A DNA stretch of 64,000 bases from Pontederia crassipes (GCA_030549335.1 CM060195.1:44274991-44338990), one strand, 5' to 3'. Shown: positions 47,331-59,521, numbered from the stretch's first letter. Notes: generated by a model from the letters alone, not told the origin. Translations and numbers: made by a program.

Positions 47331-50089
47331 AATAATAGATAACTTTTCATTTTGAAAAAAAAAATTGGCCTTTGTGAATTGAATGCTTAGTGAGAAGTTG
47401 CTTCTCCCAAAGACCCAATGATATGCAAATTCAAAGAGTACTTACCAGGGAACAAGAATGTGGAGTGATAACTCACCCCTCAATTTATCGATCAAAATAT
47501 TTCGAATTTAATTATTGTTAAAAAAAAGCTTATAGTTTCCTTTGTTTCTAATTTATCATTAATACATTACCCTTTTATTGAAGGTTATGAAGCTTGGAAT
47601 CTCTCCCCCCATTATTGTTAAGGAGCCTAAATGAGCTTCATTTTTCTCTTATTCCTGTGATAAACAATCGATCATGGTTGTCAATGTTTTTGCATATTTT
47701 GAGGACTTGTGTTTTTTTTACCTTATAAATTGATCTAACTTTGACCTAAAGAGCTTAGTGTGAGAATATTATCAAAAAAATGTTTTTATCTTTTAGAATA
47801 TTTTTTTCGTTGATATATAATATATAGGACATTACGAATTGCCACCTTATGAAATATCCACTTCTCAATTTTGGGAATGTTATAGTTGTGGACTAGTGGC
47901 AAAGGCACTTATTTCTTTTTTCATGAGCAAATATGTTTATTATGGCAGTTAACACTCATAAATACCTGATCTAATCATATAAATACTCTTATAGAATTAC
48001 AATACTAATTAGATGTGATTATAGATTTTTTTCTAAAAACTTATTATTAGAAAAATTAAATGTGCTGTCCAGTTTTTTTAAAAAAAAGCTTAAATCATTC
48101 TGTTATAAGAACTATATTGACATCCCAGTCTGATTTCTAGTCCAATTACTCATCACGTGAATAATTAAGTGAAAAAATCATATTTTAATAAAAAGTTTGG
48201 CCGCTGAACACCTTTTGACCCCTCTCTAATATCATGTTAAATTAGACGTTTGACATGTGGACTGTCCTGTGATATCATATAAAATTAAATTAAATGTGTT
48301 GTCATTTTTTTCTAAAAAATTTAATTTGATAGAAAAAATGGACCAAATTTGAGTTCAGTATCTCTCGGTCGTATTTTAATATAACATAATTTTTCTATAG
48401 AAATAGTATCATTATATTTATAATTTTAACGTGTATATTTAGTTTAATACTATAAAATGAAAATGATGATTAATATAGAAGATAATTTCTCAAACCACAA
48501 ATTTCATGTGAATTAAGTTGTATTTGATAACTGATAAGGTTGACGGTTAACAAATAGCAGCTTGACAAACGATAAGTGGTGTGACTAATTAATAGTGATT
48601 ATATAATAAGAATAATAGCTTTCATTAGTAAATTTAATGAATATAACTAATTGATAATCATAAAATAAGAACTATACAATATAGTTGATTTAGGTGTCCA
48701 TTTAATTTAGCTAATAAAAAATAGTTAATAAATTTAAGTTCTGATATATAATTTACTAATTATTTTTTAAAAAAAAATAGGCAATTAGGTGTCTGAACAA
48801 AAGTTATGAAGGTAAGTTAGTTATGACTAAATTAAGTAATTATTTTTTAAAAATTAAAAAGTCCTTTCTCTGTGTAATTTTTTTACTTGTAACTTGTAAG
48901 TAAATTAAGTAACTTATTTATTTTAAAAAATAAACACATATTTTTCTGTTTATTTTTACTTATAGATAGATTTAATATCTTTTTACCAAAATAAAATTCG
49001 ATAAATGTTCTTTAATTTTATCATTTTTCTCAATTATATCCTTCTAACTAAACTATTATTCAAATATTGAATTATTCATCAGCTACTCTCAATAGCTCAT
49101 TTTCCGATCGTTTTGTGTACGTGGATGTCACCTTCACATTTCTCTTTCCTCCACGACAAAACACTTCAATTTTCTAACATCCTAATATAATAAAATATTA
49201 AATATGAAATTAATATAATAAATAACAAAAACATTAAAATGAAGAGGGGGCCTCAAATGATGGCCTCCCGGACTGAGTTAAAACTTACGTAAAACATATT
49301 TTAAGAATAAATATTTATATATTTTTTATTTTTATAATATAAAATTTGGTCCCTGAAAAAGGGAATTCTAGGTTCCCGACCCGGATAATTACTAGTCCTA
49401 AATTTTTATTTAAGGAGGGTCAAATTTTATTTATAATTTTAAAATTTATATATTAACATATATACTTAATAAAATTTTAAAAATTTAAGGAGGGGTGGGG
49501 AGCGCCCCTCTCATGATGTATGTGGATTTCGATATAATTTTGCTAATTAATTATGTCAATTAATGTTGGTTAAACTTTAAAAAAATGAGTTGAAAATTTC
49601 AGAAGTATCTTTAAAGTTTTGTTCCTAAATTTACCAGCATAATTAAATTTCATATTTTCAATCGTTGAATTTGTAAAAGATAAGTAGACATCGATGCTCG
49701 CCTCTCTTAAAAAAATTTAGGAAAAAACTTACTTTCCTATCTAGCAAATTAGACTTTAGTGGGAGTAAGGCTCTATCCATTCTTTGATATACTATACATT
49801 TGTACAAAATGCCATATTCAAATATCAATAAACCACGTCTTAACCATTTGTCTATGCATTTTTATTACAAATAGGCATCATTACGTTACATCTTTATGAA
49901 AATAATGTGAAAATTTGCATTATGCTTATCTTATCGTCACTTCATGCATGTTGTCCTAAAAAAAATGTCTCCTCTCCAGACTGAAGAAAAAACCTTTGAG
50001 GCCGTCAGCTAATAATGAAGGCTTAACTTGAATGTTTTAAATCAAAGAATAATTGTATGATATAGTGACCCACTTCTTTTCGATGACAT
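47331..50089. other. AT-rich intergenic region
   Basis: No open frame with recognisable motifs and no transposon termini that I can support. It is strongly AT-rich, with short homopolymer runs throughout. Confidence 0.6.
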
Positions 50090-50467
50090 TGTAATCCTTC
50101 AGATTTTTCAATAAAGATAATTTGGGCTTTTTGTCCAAATTCTCATGTCTTCCCCCTATATAAGGCCTCTCGTCTCTCTCTTTCTTTCATTTTCTCCATA
50201 TCTTGGCGGCTAGACTTGAAGAAGAAGAAAGAGGAGATCTGAGAGAAGGAAGAAGAGGAAGAAAAAGGAGGAAAATCTAAGATCAATGTACGTAAAGGGG
50301 ATCCAAACATCTCTCTCTCCTCTCAATGATGTTTTGGTTGAATTGAGAGATTTAAGGACACCCTGTTCTTGTAAGAATTTTGATTGGGGTTGCATAAATA
50401 AGAATTTGTATGATTGAAAGTTTCATGATTTATGTTGCATAATTTATTAAATTCATGACTGTTTTGT

Positions 50468-50815
50468 AACAATTATTCGAACAAATTTTACTTATCCAAA
50501 AATTACAAATGATATATGGATGGAAATGTCTCAAAGTCTAGTTTCCACATAAATTAATTTCATATAGTTTGGAGTATACGAATAGTTATTATCCAAATAT
50601 CAGACTGGTGTCATGCTGTCTTAGAAATTCATAACTGTATTTGCAATAATTATTTGAATAGGTTTTACTTATCCAAAAATTACAAATGATATATGGATGG
50701 AAAGCTTTAGAAGTCTAGTTTCCATATAAATTAGTTTCATATGATTTGGAGTTGTAGACAAATTGTTATGATCCAAATATCGGACTGGTATCATGCTATC
50801 TCGGGTAACAGTGAG
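50468..50815. repeat. Two ~177-bp tandem units inside the solo LTR
   Basis: Corresponding blocks are about 177 bp apart: TTTTACTTATCCAAAAATTA, GATATATGGATGGAAA, AGTCTAGTTTCCA and ATCCAAATATC(A/G)GACTGGT each occur twice. The units have diverged at roughly one base in ten, so they predate the loss of the internal region or are old. Confidence 0.85.
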
Positions 50816-51420
50816 ACCAAATTGTCAAATGTATAGTAAATTGGAAATATTTAATTAGGAATTGAAATTTATTCCTAAGTTAAAGGTCTGTGTTATCTTT
50901 CTGTGAAAATTTGAATCATCGGAAAAGAATAAGTATAGGTTAAGTTATTAATATTTTAGTGACAGAACAAAAAATTGATGTATGTTATATTTATATTATT
51001 TTTAAAGTATTACTATTATGTATTATTGATTGATGATTGTATATGAACCTAGATATACGACATGCATAGACATCCGTAACTAGGTTAAAATTTGAAGACT
51101 GAGCGACGTAAATTTTGTTGATTGCAAAGCATAATGAACTCAGTTGTGGATGATATTACATGTCGACCCTCTATGGCCCTTTATCGGATAATTGTCCAGA
51201 ATAATCGTTACACACCTCGACAACGGTGTGTCATTTCGATGTCACCCTCGGATGAGAGTCCAGAATGATCGTTACATGCATCGACAATGGTGTATGCATT
51301 CTGATGTCACCTTCAGATGAGAAGGAAGCATTAGCTCCTAGGCCTAGCTAGCCTATTGATAGGACAACGACATAAGTCCCAACTATCAGAAGATATAACA
51401 TTAATAGAAAAGGGCGATCG

Positions 51421-51549
51421 AATGGAATGATGTCTCACGAAAATGGAAGTCCAAAGGGTTATAAAGCAACCCCGAGAAAAGTTATGGAATGATGTCCCAC
51501 GAAAGTGAAAGTCCAAAGGGTTATAAAGCAACTCTGAGGAGAGTTATGG
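51421..51549. repeat. Two ~64-bp tandem units inside the solo LTR
   Basis: The block TGGAATGATGTC(T/C)CACGAAA, AGTCCAAAGGGTTATAAAGC and GAG(A/G)A(A/G)AGTTATGGA occurs twice in succession with few differences. Confidence 0.85.
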
Positions 51550-52268
51550 AGGCAATAATTATGGTAAGTGTATCTTACTTATATGCCTATGGATTGAATA
51601 AATGATTGTTATGAATATCCATACTATAAAGTATGATGATGATTATATGTCTTCCACACAACTACTTATATGCATGATGATAGAACGATGTTAATGATTG
51701 ACATGTAGATCATATATTAAGACATGAAATGCATATTGTTACTTTTTTTATATAAAGATGATGCATATCATATAATATCCTGTTTAGAATCATATCATTG
51801 CATGTATACCTTTACATACTCTAACAGGGAAACCTTTGCACATTGGATCCGTGCAGGTGCATAGTGATTTGGATGGATGACGACTCAGCTCATGACAAAT
51901 AAGATTGCACAATGATCTAGGATGTTAAGTTAATTGTCTTAGAGTCTTTTGACTATATTTTAAAGAGATGTTTTTACTATGGTTTCCCAGATATTTTAAT
52001 TGCTATTAGTGATCTCTTCAATTTTATAACATTACTTTTGATGCTTTATCAAAGTCTTTCGCTATGTTTTCAAAGGAATTATTTTATTTTATTTAATGGA
52101 TTTATGCTTTCGCTAAATTTATAAGAAATAATATTTTATTATGATTAAGTGATGACGAACGGACTAACATAGTCGAATGGCCAAATTGTTCTTAGCAATT
52201 TGAGGGTGAAATTCGGGGTGTTACAGACATAATGACTCAGCTAATAAGTGGATGAAGACCGTCATCGG

Positions 52269-52835
52269 TAGGGCTGAGCACGGTTATCCGATTAACCGTA
52301 ACCGTTGGTTAACTGACCATAATTTTAACTGATTAATCGAACCGAATTATCCGCTTCAATTTTGGTTCGATTAATGGATAAAAAAATTGTTAACCGAAAT
52401 CAATTGGATGGTTACGGTTAATTAACTAAAATTTTGGTTAAAAACCGAATTAACCAATAATAATAATAATTATATATTTTTAATTATTTTTTTTGTAAAA
52501 ACTTGTTATGTGTATATGATTTTATTTATTTTTGTTTAATTCGATGTGTATCCTAATTATTGAATGATTTGTATCTTATTATCATGTTCAAATTTAGTCT
52601 TTGATTTAATTTTGGATACGTATTTAATCTTTACTTTAATATATTTTCAAATTTTGTTAATTTTATAATAATATCTTAAAATATTTTTAAATTTTGGTTA
52701 AAATGGCGAACCGAACCGAAAAAATCGATTAACCGATTTTTTCGGTTCGAAATGGTTAAATTTTTTCGATCGATTCGATCAACTAACCAAATTATTCGGT
52801 CGGTTAATTAACCGAACCGACCGTTGCTCTCCCCT
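52269..52835. mobile_element. hAT-like non-autonomous element with perfect 8-bp duplications
   Basis: The 567-bp element starts TAGGGCTGAGCACGGT and ends GTTGCTCTCCCCTA, imperfect terminal inverted repeats. The direct repeat GTCATCGG flanks it exactly (52261-52268 and 52836-52843). Subterminal sequences are dense in AACCGA/TCGGTT repeats of opposite orientation, with an AT-rich core lacking coding potential. Eight-base duplications and TAGGG ends indicate hAT. The organisation is the same as the element at 6762-7308, although the repeat motif differs. Confidence 0.88.
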
Positions 52836-53047
52836 AGTCATCGGAAGGATATAACTAACTAAATATGTGATTTCAAAATTTAATGGATGGACCTATATGG
52901 TCTTTTATGGGCCCAATTGGCCCATCTTATTTCAGATTTAATTATTAGCTATTTATGTAATATATTTGGTTAGTTTCAATAATTTGATTAACCTAAAGAA
53001 ATAATTGATAAAATAATGGTCATTTTAATAGTTTCATACGCTCACTA

Positions 53048-53634
53048 CTAAGACTGTGTTTGACAATGTTAAAATTAGTGAAATCCGCCAATTTTTATTT
53101 GGTACATGACATAAACAATAGAGTCCAGCGTTTTAAACGAAAATATTAAAAGTATTTCATTGTTCAAATGCATTATTCCTTTCTCAGTGTATGTTATTAT
53201 CCTCTCATTTTTATTTATCACCATTCGATTATCGTTTTCATATTGATGTTTAATTAATTACAGGTTATTTATAACAATGAATAAAAAATTTATTTAGTCA
53301 TTAATATTTTTATGTCATGTCTGTTATAGCTATATAAAATTTATTGTCAATATAATTTTTATATATTTTAATAAAAATTAGCTATAGAATTTTATTTTAT
53401 TTGATAGAGATATAAATAATTTATTTATTATATTATATAAGATTTGTATAGTGCTTGAATTGAATAATTTATCATATATCTAATTGAATCATTTCATATT
53501 CATAACTAATTCTAATGTTAAGTTTATCAAATATTTAATTGTTATCCGCTATTTGATCACTAAGTAAATCTATATCAGCTATTAAATTAATATTCGCTTA
53601 TTATATCACTAATAATGTCAAACAAAGTTTAAGA
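53048..53634. mobile_element. Candidate MITE with GTTTGACA-type inverted repeats
   Basis: The left end CTAAGACTGTGTTTGACAAT pairs with the complement of the right end (CTTAAACTTTGTTTGACATT), and TTAGTGA follows on both sides. The interior is AT-rich and non-coding. No clear duplication was found. Confidence 0.5.
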
Positions 53635-53888
53635 AAAGAAAAACTTATGTCTTCATTCTTCCTATCACTTCACCTTACCCAATTTATGCTCTAGATGACA
53701 TTTCGTTTTTCCTCTTTAATTTTTTTCGTCGTTCAAATCTCATTCTTTCTTGTTGTCTTCGTAAATAAGTGTATATATATTATGACAATGAATGTAATGC
53801 ACACATTATAATAAATCAATCAAATAGTAAAAATTCACTTGTGCTGTAAATTACAACTAATACACACACATATATATGGATTTAATGG

Positions 53889-53891
<3 letters not shown>

Positions 53892-53936
<45 letters not shown>
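53892..53936. repeat. TA microsatellite (~22 units)
   Basis: An uninterrupted TA dinucleotide run of about 45 bp in intergenic DNA, probably length-polymorphic. Confidence 0.97.
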
Positions 53937-53939
<3 letters not shown>

Positions 53940-54910
53940 AACAGGAAGCATTGTATTACGTAATTCTCATTCATTAATAAATTCTTCTAAGTCTATTTTT
54001 TTTTTTACTAATTTTCATCGCATTGCCCAATACTCTTCAATTTATATTTCTTTTGTATGTTTTCAGTTATTATTCATTTATGAGATAAAATACTAACGTG
54101 AATCTAACCAATCGTTGGGTGACTTTTCTTAAAAATTCTTCTAACTCATTTAGTTAGATATTAAAGTGAAATGTTAACGTATAAGTACGTACATGGAACA
54201 AAAATATTAATTATTATCATGATTAATTATAGACAAGGTAATCAATAAATAAAATTATAATAATTAATTATATTAAAATAATTTATTTAAACCGACTTGT
54301 AATAAATTACTTTAAGTTGAATGAATATTTTTACTATTACATATAACTATAATTATAATTTGCACCTATTATACTAAGGCTCCTAGTCCTAGGTCCCCTT
54401 TGCTAATCAAATTAGTTAAAGGTTCCACTTTTTTTAACTTATTGATTACTGTAATTTATTTTTTTCCTCGCATCAAGTTGTTGGACTTTTTGTAATCGAA
54501 CAAAAAAAAAAAATTCCAACTCTCGAATACCTGTGCAATACATGTTCAAATGCTTTTACATACATAATAAAATCACTAAAGGTTAAATAAAATTATGCAA
54601 AATCCTTAGTCGTTACACCATGTTATGTTAAAATACAAGTATATTACTCTTTTCATATTTCCCATGCTTTATTTGTAAGTTCTTTTATATTTCATGCACA
54701 TTTATTATATATTTTTTATTACATGTAAACGTATTCTTACTTCACATTTTTAGAAAATTGTTCTACCTCCTATCGGTACCCATACTCGAGCATCATGGTT
54801 CTAACTAAAAAAAAATCACACACAATATATAATTTATTAGAAAGAATTATATCTGTTAGATTGGTGCCTTCGGAAATTAGATCCAAATTGCCTTGAAAAA
54901 AAAAATTCAT

Positions 54911-55432
54911 TTATTGCCATAAAGGACTATAAGCTTGTTCCACGTTAAGCTGCCCATAGTACATGGCGAGGTAATCTTTTGCCTCTCCAAGCCCAACCAC
55001 CTCACCATCTCCACGCACTTCTACAAGGTCCGAGTACCAGCCGGCGCCGGAGCACGGCGGCGCCATGTCCATGTCCACCCAGTCGAACGGATCCTCCACG
55101 ACGAACGCCGCCCTCGAGCCATCGTCGCTGTCGAGGTCGGACAGCAAGTCCTCCATCAATCCGCAATCGCCGCCCTCGTCGATGGGGCCGGTGGTGGACT
55201 CGCCGTCGCCCACGTCCATCACGTCGGCAGCGGCGCGGTCGCCGATCTCCTCTTCGAGAGATCGAATGACGTAGCCCAGCCGGTCGTCGTCTTCGGCCAC
55301 GTCCTCGTCGTAGGAATCCTCTAACAACTCCATGAGAAGCCCTCCGTCGATCTCCGTCACGCCTATCCGCTGCAGTGCGTCAAACTCCGGCATGCTGCAG
55401 TAGTCCCGACCCTCCATGGACGTCGATGCCAT
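54911..55432 (-). CDS. Small acidic protein of unknown function (173 aa), single exon
   Basis: The chosen ATG at 55432 (MASTSMEGRDYCSMPEFDAL) follows a CT-rich leader and a TATA box at 55552-55558; an upstream in-frame ATG at 55513 (MLTLLHS) lies too close to the expected start site. The protein is rich in Asp and Glu, with acidic runs (SYDEDVAEDDD, LLSDLDSDDGS), a predicted helical stretch RLGYVIRSLEEEIG and a hydrophobic aromatic C-terminus (YLAMYYGQLNVEQAYSPLWQ). No signal peptide, membrane segment or catalytic motif is visible. High GC and sustained codon bias set it apart from the AT-rich flanks. Such acidic segments would suit a regulatory partner protein, but that is speculation. The stop codon is within GGCAATAAATG, a possible polyadenylation signal. 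Confidence 0.78.
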   Translation of the reverse strand: MASTSMEGRDYCSMPEFDALQRIGVTEIDGGLLMELLEDSYDEDVAEDDDRLGYVIRSLEEEIGDRAAADVMDVGDGESTTGPIDEGGDCGLMEDLLSDLDSDDGSRAAFVVEDPFDWVDMDMAPPCSGAGWYSDLVEVRGDGEVVGLGEAKDYLAMYYGQLNVEQAYSPLWQ

Positions 55433-55551
55433 TTGTATACGAAAGAGAGAGAAAAAGGAAGCGGAGAGAGGAAGAGAGGAAGAGGAAGAGAAGCTGTGCA
55501 GAAGAGTTAGCAAAGTGTTCCACGTATGGTCTCAGGGCCAAGACTTTGTTC

Positions 55552-55558
55552 ATATATA
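55552..55558 (-). promoter_or_regulatory. TATA box of the small acidic-protein gene
   Basis: The minus strand reads CACTATATATGAAC, about 120 bp upstream of the chosen ATG. This predicts transcription from about 55520-55525 and a CT-rich leader of about 90 bp. Confidence 0.65.
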
Positions 55559-55599
55559 GTGTGTGGGGGTGGCAATAATTGTACGTGGAAGCTTTGCTA

Positions 55600-57540
55600 A
55601 GGGATATATCACGAGGAGCACCATGAGGGACTTTGATTAGAGAGAGAGCGGTGTGGCAAAACAGGAGCCGTGCTTTACAGATAAGTAAAGGGCGATAGCT
55701 CTCAAGTGCATGGATGCATGGGCCACGGCTACATGCATGTGAGATCGGATGGCAGACGAAGTGACAAGGGGACAAGGAGAGAGAAAGAGATGACGGAGGG
55801 AGCACGAGGGGAGCAATCGATATAATAATAATTTCGTTGGGAGGAAGGCAAGTGGAGGTGGTGACGGAGAGAGAAAGTGACAGTATAATAATCTAAGTAT
55901 CTTGGCTTTAAACGGAGGGAAGTGCTCGTGTGTGATGATGGGACAGAAAGGCCGGCCGAGTGCTTCTATATATATTATTATGTTTTTGTAAGATTTGGGT
56001 GTTTGCTCTGATGATTTGGTATGAGTGGTTGCCATGGTTTGACTGCGAGTAAATATATCCACCGGTTGGATCTCTTTATTAGTGTGGAAGTGAAATTACG
56101 CACATGGATATGTTGGGGGTGGGTATGATTTTGATGGGGTGGGGGTGGTGTTAGATTTGGATCTGAAAATAAATAATTGTTCACACATATAGTAATAGAT
56201 TAAGAATATGGTTTGCACAAAGTCTTGTAATTTGCATAATGTATTAATTATTTGACATTAGCGCATATAGATAAGTGTGTATATATATAAACTTTTGTCC
56301 ACAAATAATCTTAACTCTAATGTTAACAGAATGAAGGTTTTAAAGTGTGCATTAAAATTATGTAGGAATTGATATTTTATTTTTTTTAATATGCAAGTCA
56401 CACGCTTTTATAAATATTATTTTAAATTAGTCAACTTTTACAAAAACAAATTGAGTAACTGATTTTCAACGAACTTTTATTATGTCAATATTTAGGCCAC
56501 GAATCAACACTTATAATGCCAAGTGTACAACATTATCCAACTAAAATGATAGAATTAGTATACATTTAATTATTTTTAAAACAACTTAGTACAATGATTT
56601 TATAAATTAGAGTTTGCAGATTTTTACAACGATAAAAATCGATTTTTAAATGATTTATTTGATATGCGCGATAGAAACACCCGTATGGTACGATTAAAAT
56701 GATTTTAAGTTTTGAAGACAAAAATAATCAAAAGCGTTATTCTTTGAACCTCATCAAGAAGAGCAAGTTTCCTAATTACTATAATTGAAAGTCTTGTCAT
56801 TAGACTTTAACTCTCTGTGAGCCCTCCACCGAAGTTGAGCTCATCACTGAACTTTCATAATTACTATAATTAACTAAAAACGATATTTTATAAAAAAAAC
56901 AAAAGTGGAAAAACGTCAACCTCAAGAAAAACAATAATTAGATAAAGACTACCACATGCCACACCTCATCAAGAAAGTATGGATGGTGGCTCGCCCCTAG
57001 TGTGTTCTATTCCTTGCCCCTTGTCCATTACAATACATTGCCATAACTCACGACTTGTCCTCCAAAGGAGGCATCCAAATCAACTTCACGTTCAGTTGCT
57101 TCCTCACATTGCGTGTCGAACTCTAAAACCATGATAATGTATGAGTTTAATGTGTATACATATTTTTCATGCATTGATAAATAATTTAGAAAATTATTAA
57201 TTACTCTAAAAATTAATTTTATCGTATAATAAATTATAAGCAAATGACTATTTATGATGGTTCATAATTTAAAATTTTGAAATAATCAATATTGATAATT
57301 TGAATCGCTCTTGGAGTACTGTTAATAGTTTTCTAATTTATAAACATCGAAAAAATCACAAACAATACATACGATCATGTGACATAGTAAAGCTAAGAAA
57401 TATTTCTAAGGAAAAACTTAACGCTTAAAGACGGTCTTTTTTGGGCAGTTTCCTATTGTTTTATTCGACATATACAATCAGTCAACAAAACAGATATATA
57501 AGATCAAACAAGGATTCGTGCCGGTATAACTCCGAATTCA
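55600..57540. other. Upstream flank of the acidic-protein gene and AT-rich spacer
   Basis: The first 500 bp are purine-rich on the plus strand (GAGAGA/GGAGG tracts), which opens several frames by composition only. From about 56160 onward the DNA is AT-rich with nothing recognisable. No gene is supported. Confidence 0.6.
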
Positions 57541-57543
57541 AAC

Positions 57544-57819
57544 TTAGGAGCTGTTTGGCATCTCAGCATTATTTATGAAATAATTTTGATAAATTCTAAC
57601 TAATCATTATTTTTTTAAAATTGGAGTTATGAATAAAAAAATCTGATTGAAAGAAGGAATTAATTTACTCTAAGATTTTACTATTTACAAAAATAATATT
57701 TTTTAAATCCAAAATTACCCCTCATCATTATTATATGAGAATAAGTGTAGTATTTAGTAGAATACGAAGGATTAAAGTCTTACTTTTGAATTATTCTAAT
57801 GCCAAACAATTTTCTAAGA
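57544..57819. mobile_element. Candidate MITE A
   Basis: The left end TTAGGAGCTGTTTGGCAT pairs with the complement of the right end (CTTAGAAAATTGTTTGGCAT). About 276 bp, AT-rich inside and non-coding. Its right end overlaps the left end of candidate MITE B by a few bases. Confidence 0.55.
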
Positions 57820-58130
57820 CGTTATTTGGTTGCAGGTTAGGAGATGAATTAAGAAGATGTTCATTGAAATAGAATCCAATAAGAAGTATATTAAGATTAA
57901 TAATAGACAAGCATAGTTCACGATGAATGTTTAATTTTATCGGAAGATTATTTTTTAAGTTTTGATATTCTTCACTTGGCGGTAGATTTTAAAATATCTG
58001 CTGACGATATAAATAATTCATTTGTGCGTATGAGTTACAAAACTTGATCTTGAATTAAAAGTTTTACATCCAAATAACACCTAAAACTTGATCTTGAATT
58101 AAAAGTTTTACATCCAAATAGCACCTAAGA
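57814..58130. mobile_element. Candidate MITE B with a duplicated right end
   Basis: The left end CTAAGACGTTATTTGGTTG pairs with the complement of the right end (CTTAGGTGCTATTTGGATG). The right-terminal 44 bp occur twice in tandem (58039-58082, 58083-58126), each ending CCAAATA(A/G)CACCT, so the element carries two alternative right termini. Confidence 0.55.
58039..58126. repeat. 44-bp tandem duplication
   Basis: Two copies start AAAACTTGATCTTGAATTAA and end ACACCT/GCACCT, differing at one base. Confidence 0.93.
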
Positions 58131-58671
58131 GATCAATTACAGATGCAAGGTAATTATATCCCCAACTTGTGATATAAAAGGGAGAGAGTTGAGATGCTCA
58201 TGCAACAATTAATGTTATTGAAGGTAATCTTGCTTTTAAATGGTATATGCGTGCTGTTCTAGACGTCAGTTCATGGAAGGTACACGAGGCAAAACCACGT
58301 GAAAACTAATTGATTGGAATAATATATGTCACCAACATGGACAGCAAACAAACATGGATTTATATAAAATGGTGTCCATTAATTGCGATGGAGATAGAAC
58401 CGTTGGCGAGGTACCGTATCGATCGGTGTCACCAACTGACAAGGCCATGCATTTTGTCATCCTCAAAGTGAGACGCAAGATGCATCTCATTGTAGCTCAT
58501 ATCTTTGATCTGACGTATGCGAATCTTGTTATATAAACCAATGTGCTAACCAATTTTTAATTTAACCAAGTGACAGCTAGGTCAGTGCAGGTTTTAATTT
58601 ACTTGTGAAAATAGTGTTGTCATACTCATGAGTATATTAATTGAGATTAGCAAATGAAGTTGTAGCACAGT

Positions 58672-58703
<32 letters not shown>

Positions 58704-58720
58704 TAGATAGATAGAGAGAG
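58672..58720. repeat. Compound TA / GA / GATA microsatellite
   Basis: A TA run passes into GA repeats and then GATA repeats and abuts the inverted-repeat element at about 58722. Confidence 0.93.
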
Positions 58721-58721
58721 G

Positions 58722-59521
58722 AAGAGTTCTTTGATCTCACACTCAAATCAATGAATGTTGACCATTATAACTCATTTCATCTTAATCCAATAGTCGAGAT
58801 CGCAGCATCTGTCTCCCCATCTCCGATCTGCGGACACCATTTGACCATGCCGATCTCCCCTAGTGAGACACCGCCTCTTGTTTGTGATCTCAGGGCGTCG
58901 GAGATTGTGGGGCGTCGGTCTTGGGGCGTTGGGTGTCAAGCGTCGATTGTGGGTGATGTCGGTCATGAGCGATGTCGTAGGGCGTCTTGAGGGGTAAATG
59001 TCGTTGGGAGTTGGGCGAACTTGAGCGAGGTCATTCGCACCGTAGGGAGATCATCGACGTCGATCAGGATCTCAACAATTAAAAAAAATTCTCTCTCGAT
59101 CGACTCCCATTGATCTCCCTACCTCCTCTCGTGGGCGATGTCGTAGGGAGAAAATCTCGGTGCGTCGATCGTCAATCGTAAGCGATGTCGTAGGACGTCG
59201 GCCGTCGATCAACAATGTTGCCTGGTGTCAGGCATCTCGAGGGGTTCGGGTGAGGTTGTCCGAGGAGATCATTGCCTCTCCATTCACCTTGCGAGAGGGG
59301 CATCGGGCGTCTCGAGAAGGCGATGTCGAGAGGGAGAGATGGGGTCGTTCCAATGTAGATCTGGCATCTGGGCATTGGATATCGGTCTTCAGGTGTGTCG
59401 AGAGGCCGGAGTGACCAATTCAGGGAGATGGGATTTGGATCATTGATGCACTTAAGATCATTATAATGACCGAGATCTACTGATTTGAGGGTGAGATCAA
59501 TTGATCTCTTTTGACATCTTT
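58722..59521. mobile_element. Terminal-inverted-repeat element with GC-rich core (Pack-MULE-like candidate)
   Basis: The left arm (TTTGATCTCACACTCAAATC, then GACCATTATAAC) pairs with the complement of the right arm (ATTGATCTCACCCTCAAATC, then GGTCATTATAAT), about 50 bp at roughly 75% identity. The core at 58800-59440 is markedly GC-richer than its surroundings and full of GGCGTCGG/CGATGTCGTAGGG variants. Long inverted repeats around a GC-rich insert resemble Pack-MULEs, but no 9-bp duplication or source gene is recognisable. Open frames in the core occur on both strands and are probably compositional. Confidence 0.5.

Larger units (their letters stand above)
50090..52225 (+). mobile_element. 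Solo LTR of a Ty3-type retrotransposon
   Basis: The 2,136-bp unit starts TGTAATCC and ends GGGGTGTTACA and is flanked by perfect 5-bp duplications GACAT (50085-50089 and 52226-52230). A strong TATA box CTATATAAGG lies at 50156-50165, followed by a CT-rich leader, as expected of the U3/R region. No coding sequence, primer site or polypurine tract accompanies it, so it is the product of recombination between two LTRs. Its sequence is not the same family as the LTRs at 1-11246, although size and terminal bases are similar. Confidence 0.9.

Noticed and set aside
50156-50400. TATA box and CT-rich leader resembling a host gene promoter
   Set aside because: The whole unit is bounded by TGTAAT/GTTACA and perfect GACAT duplications, so it is the promoter of a solo LTR and not of a host gene.
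54935-55324. Plus-strand open frames of 96-129 codons
   Set aside because: Antisense shadows of the GC-rich acidic-protein gene. The opposite strand has the better start, TATA box and codon use.
55380-56062. Minus-strand open frames of 141 codons
   Set aside because: Produced by CT-rich promoter and leader sequence (Ser/Leu/Pro runs). They overlap the TATA region of the acidic-protein gene.
58751-59446. Open frames in the GC-rich core considered as a protein gene
   Set aside because: Frames are open on both strands, full of repeated Arg/Val/Gly phrases, with no conserved motif. The flanking inverted repeats favour a transposon.
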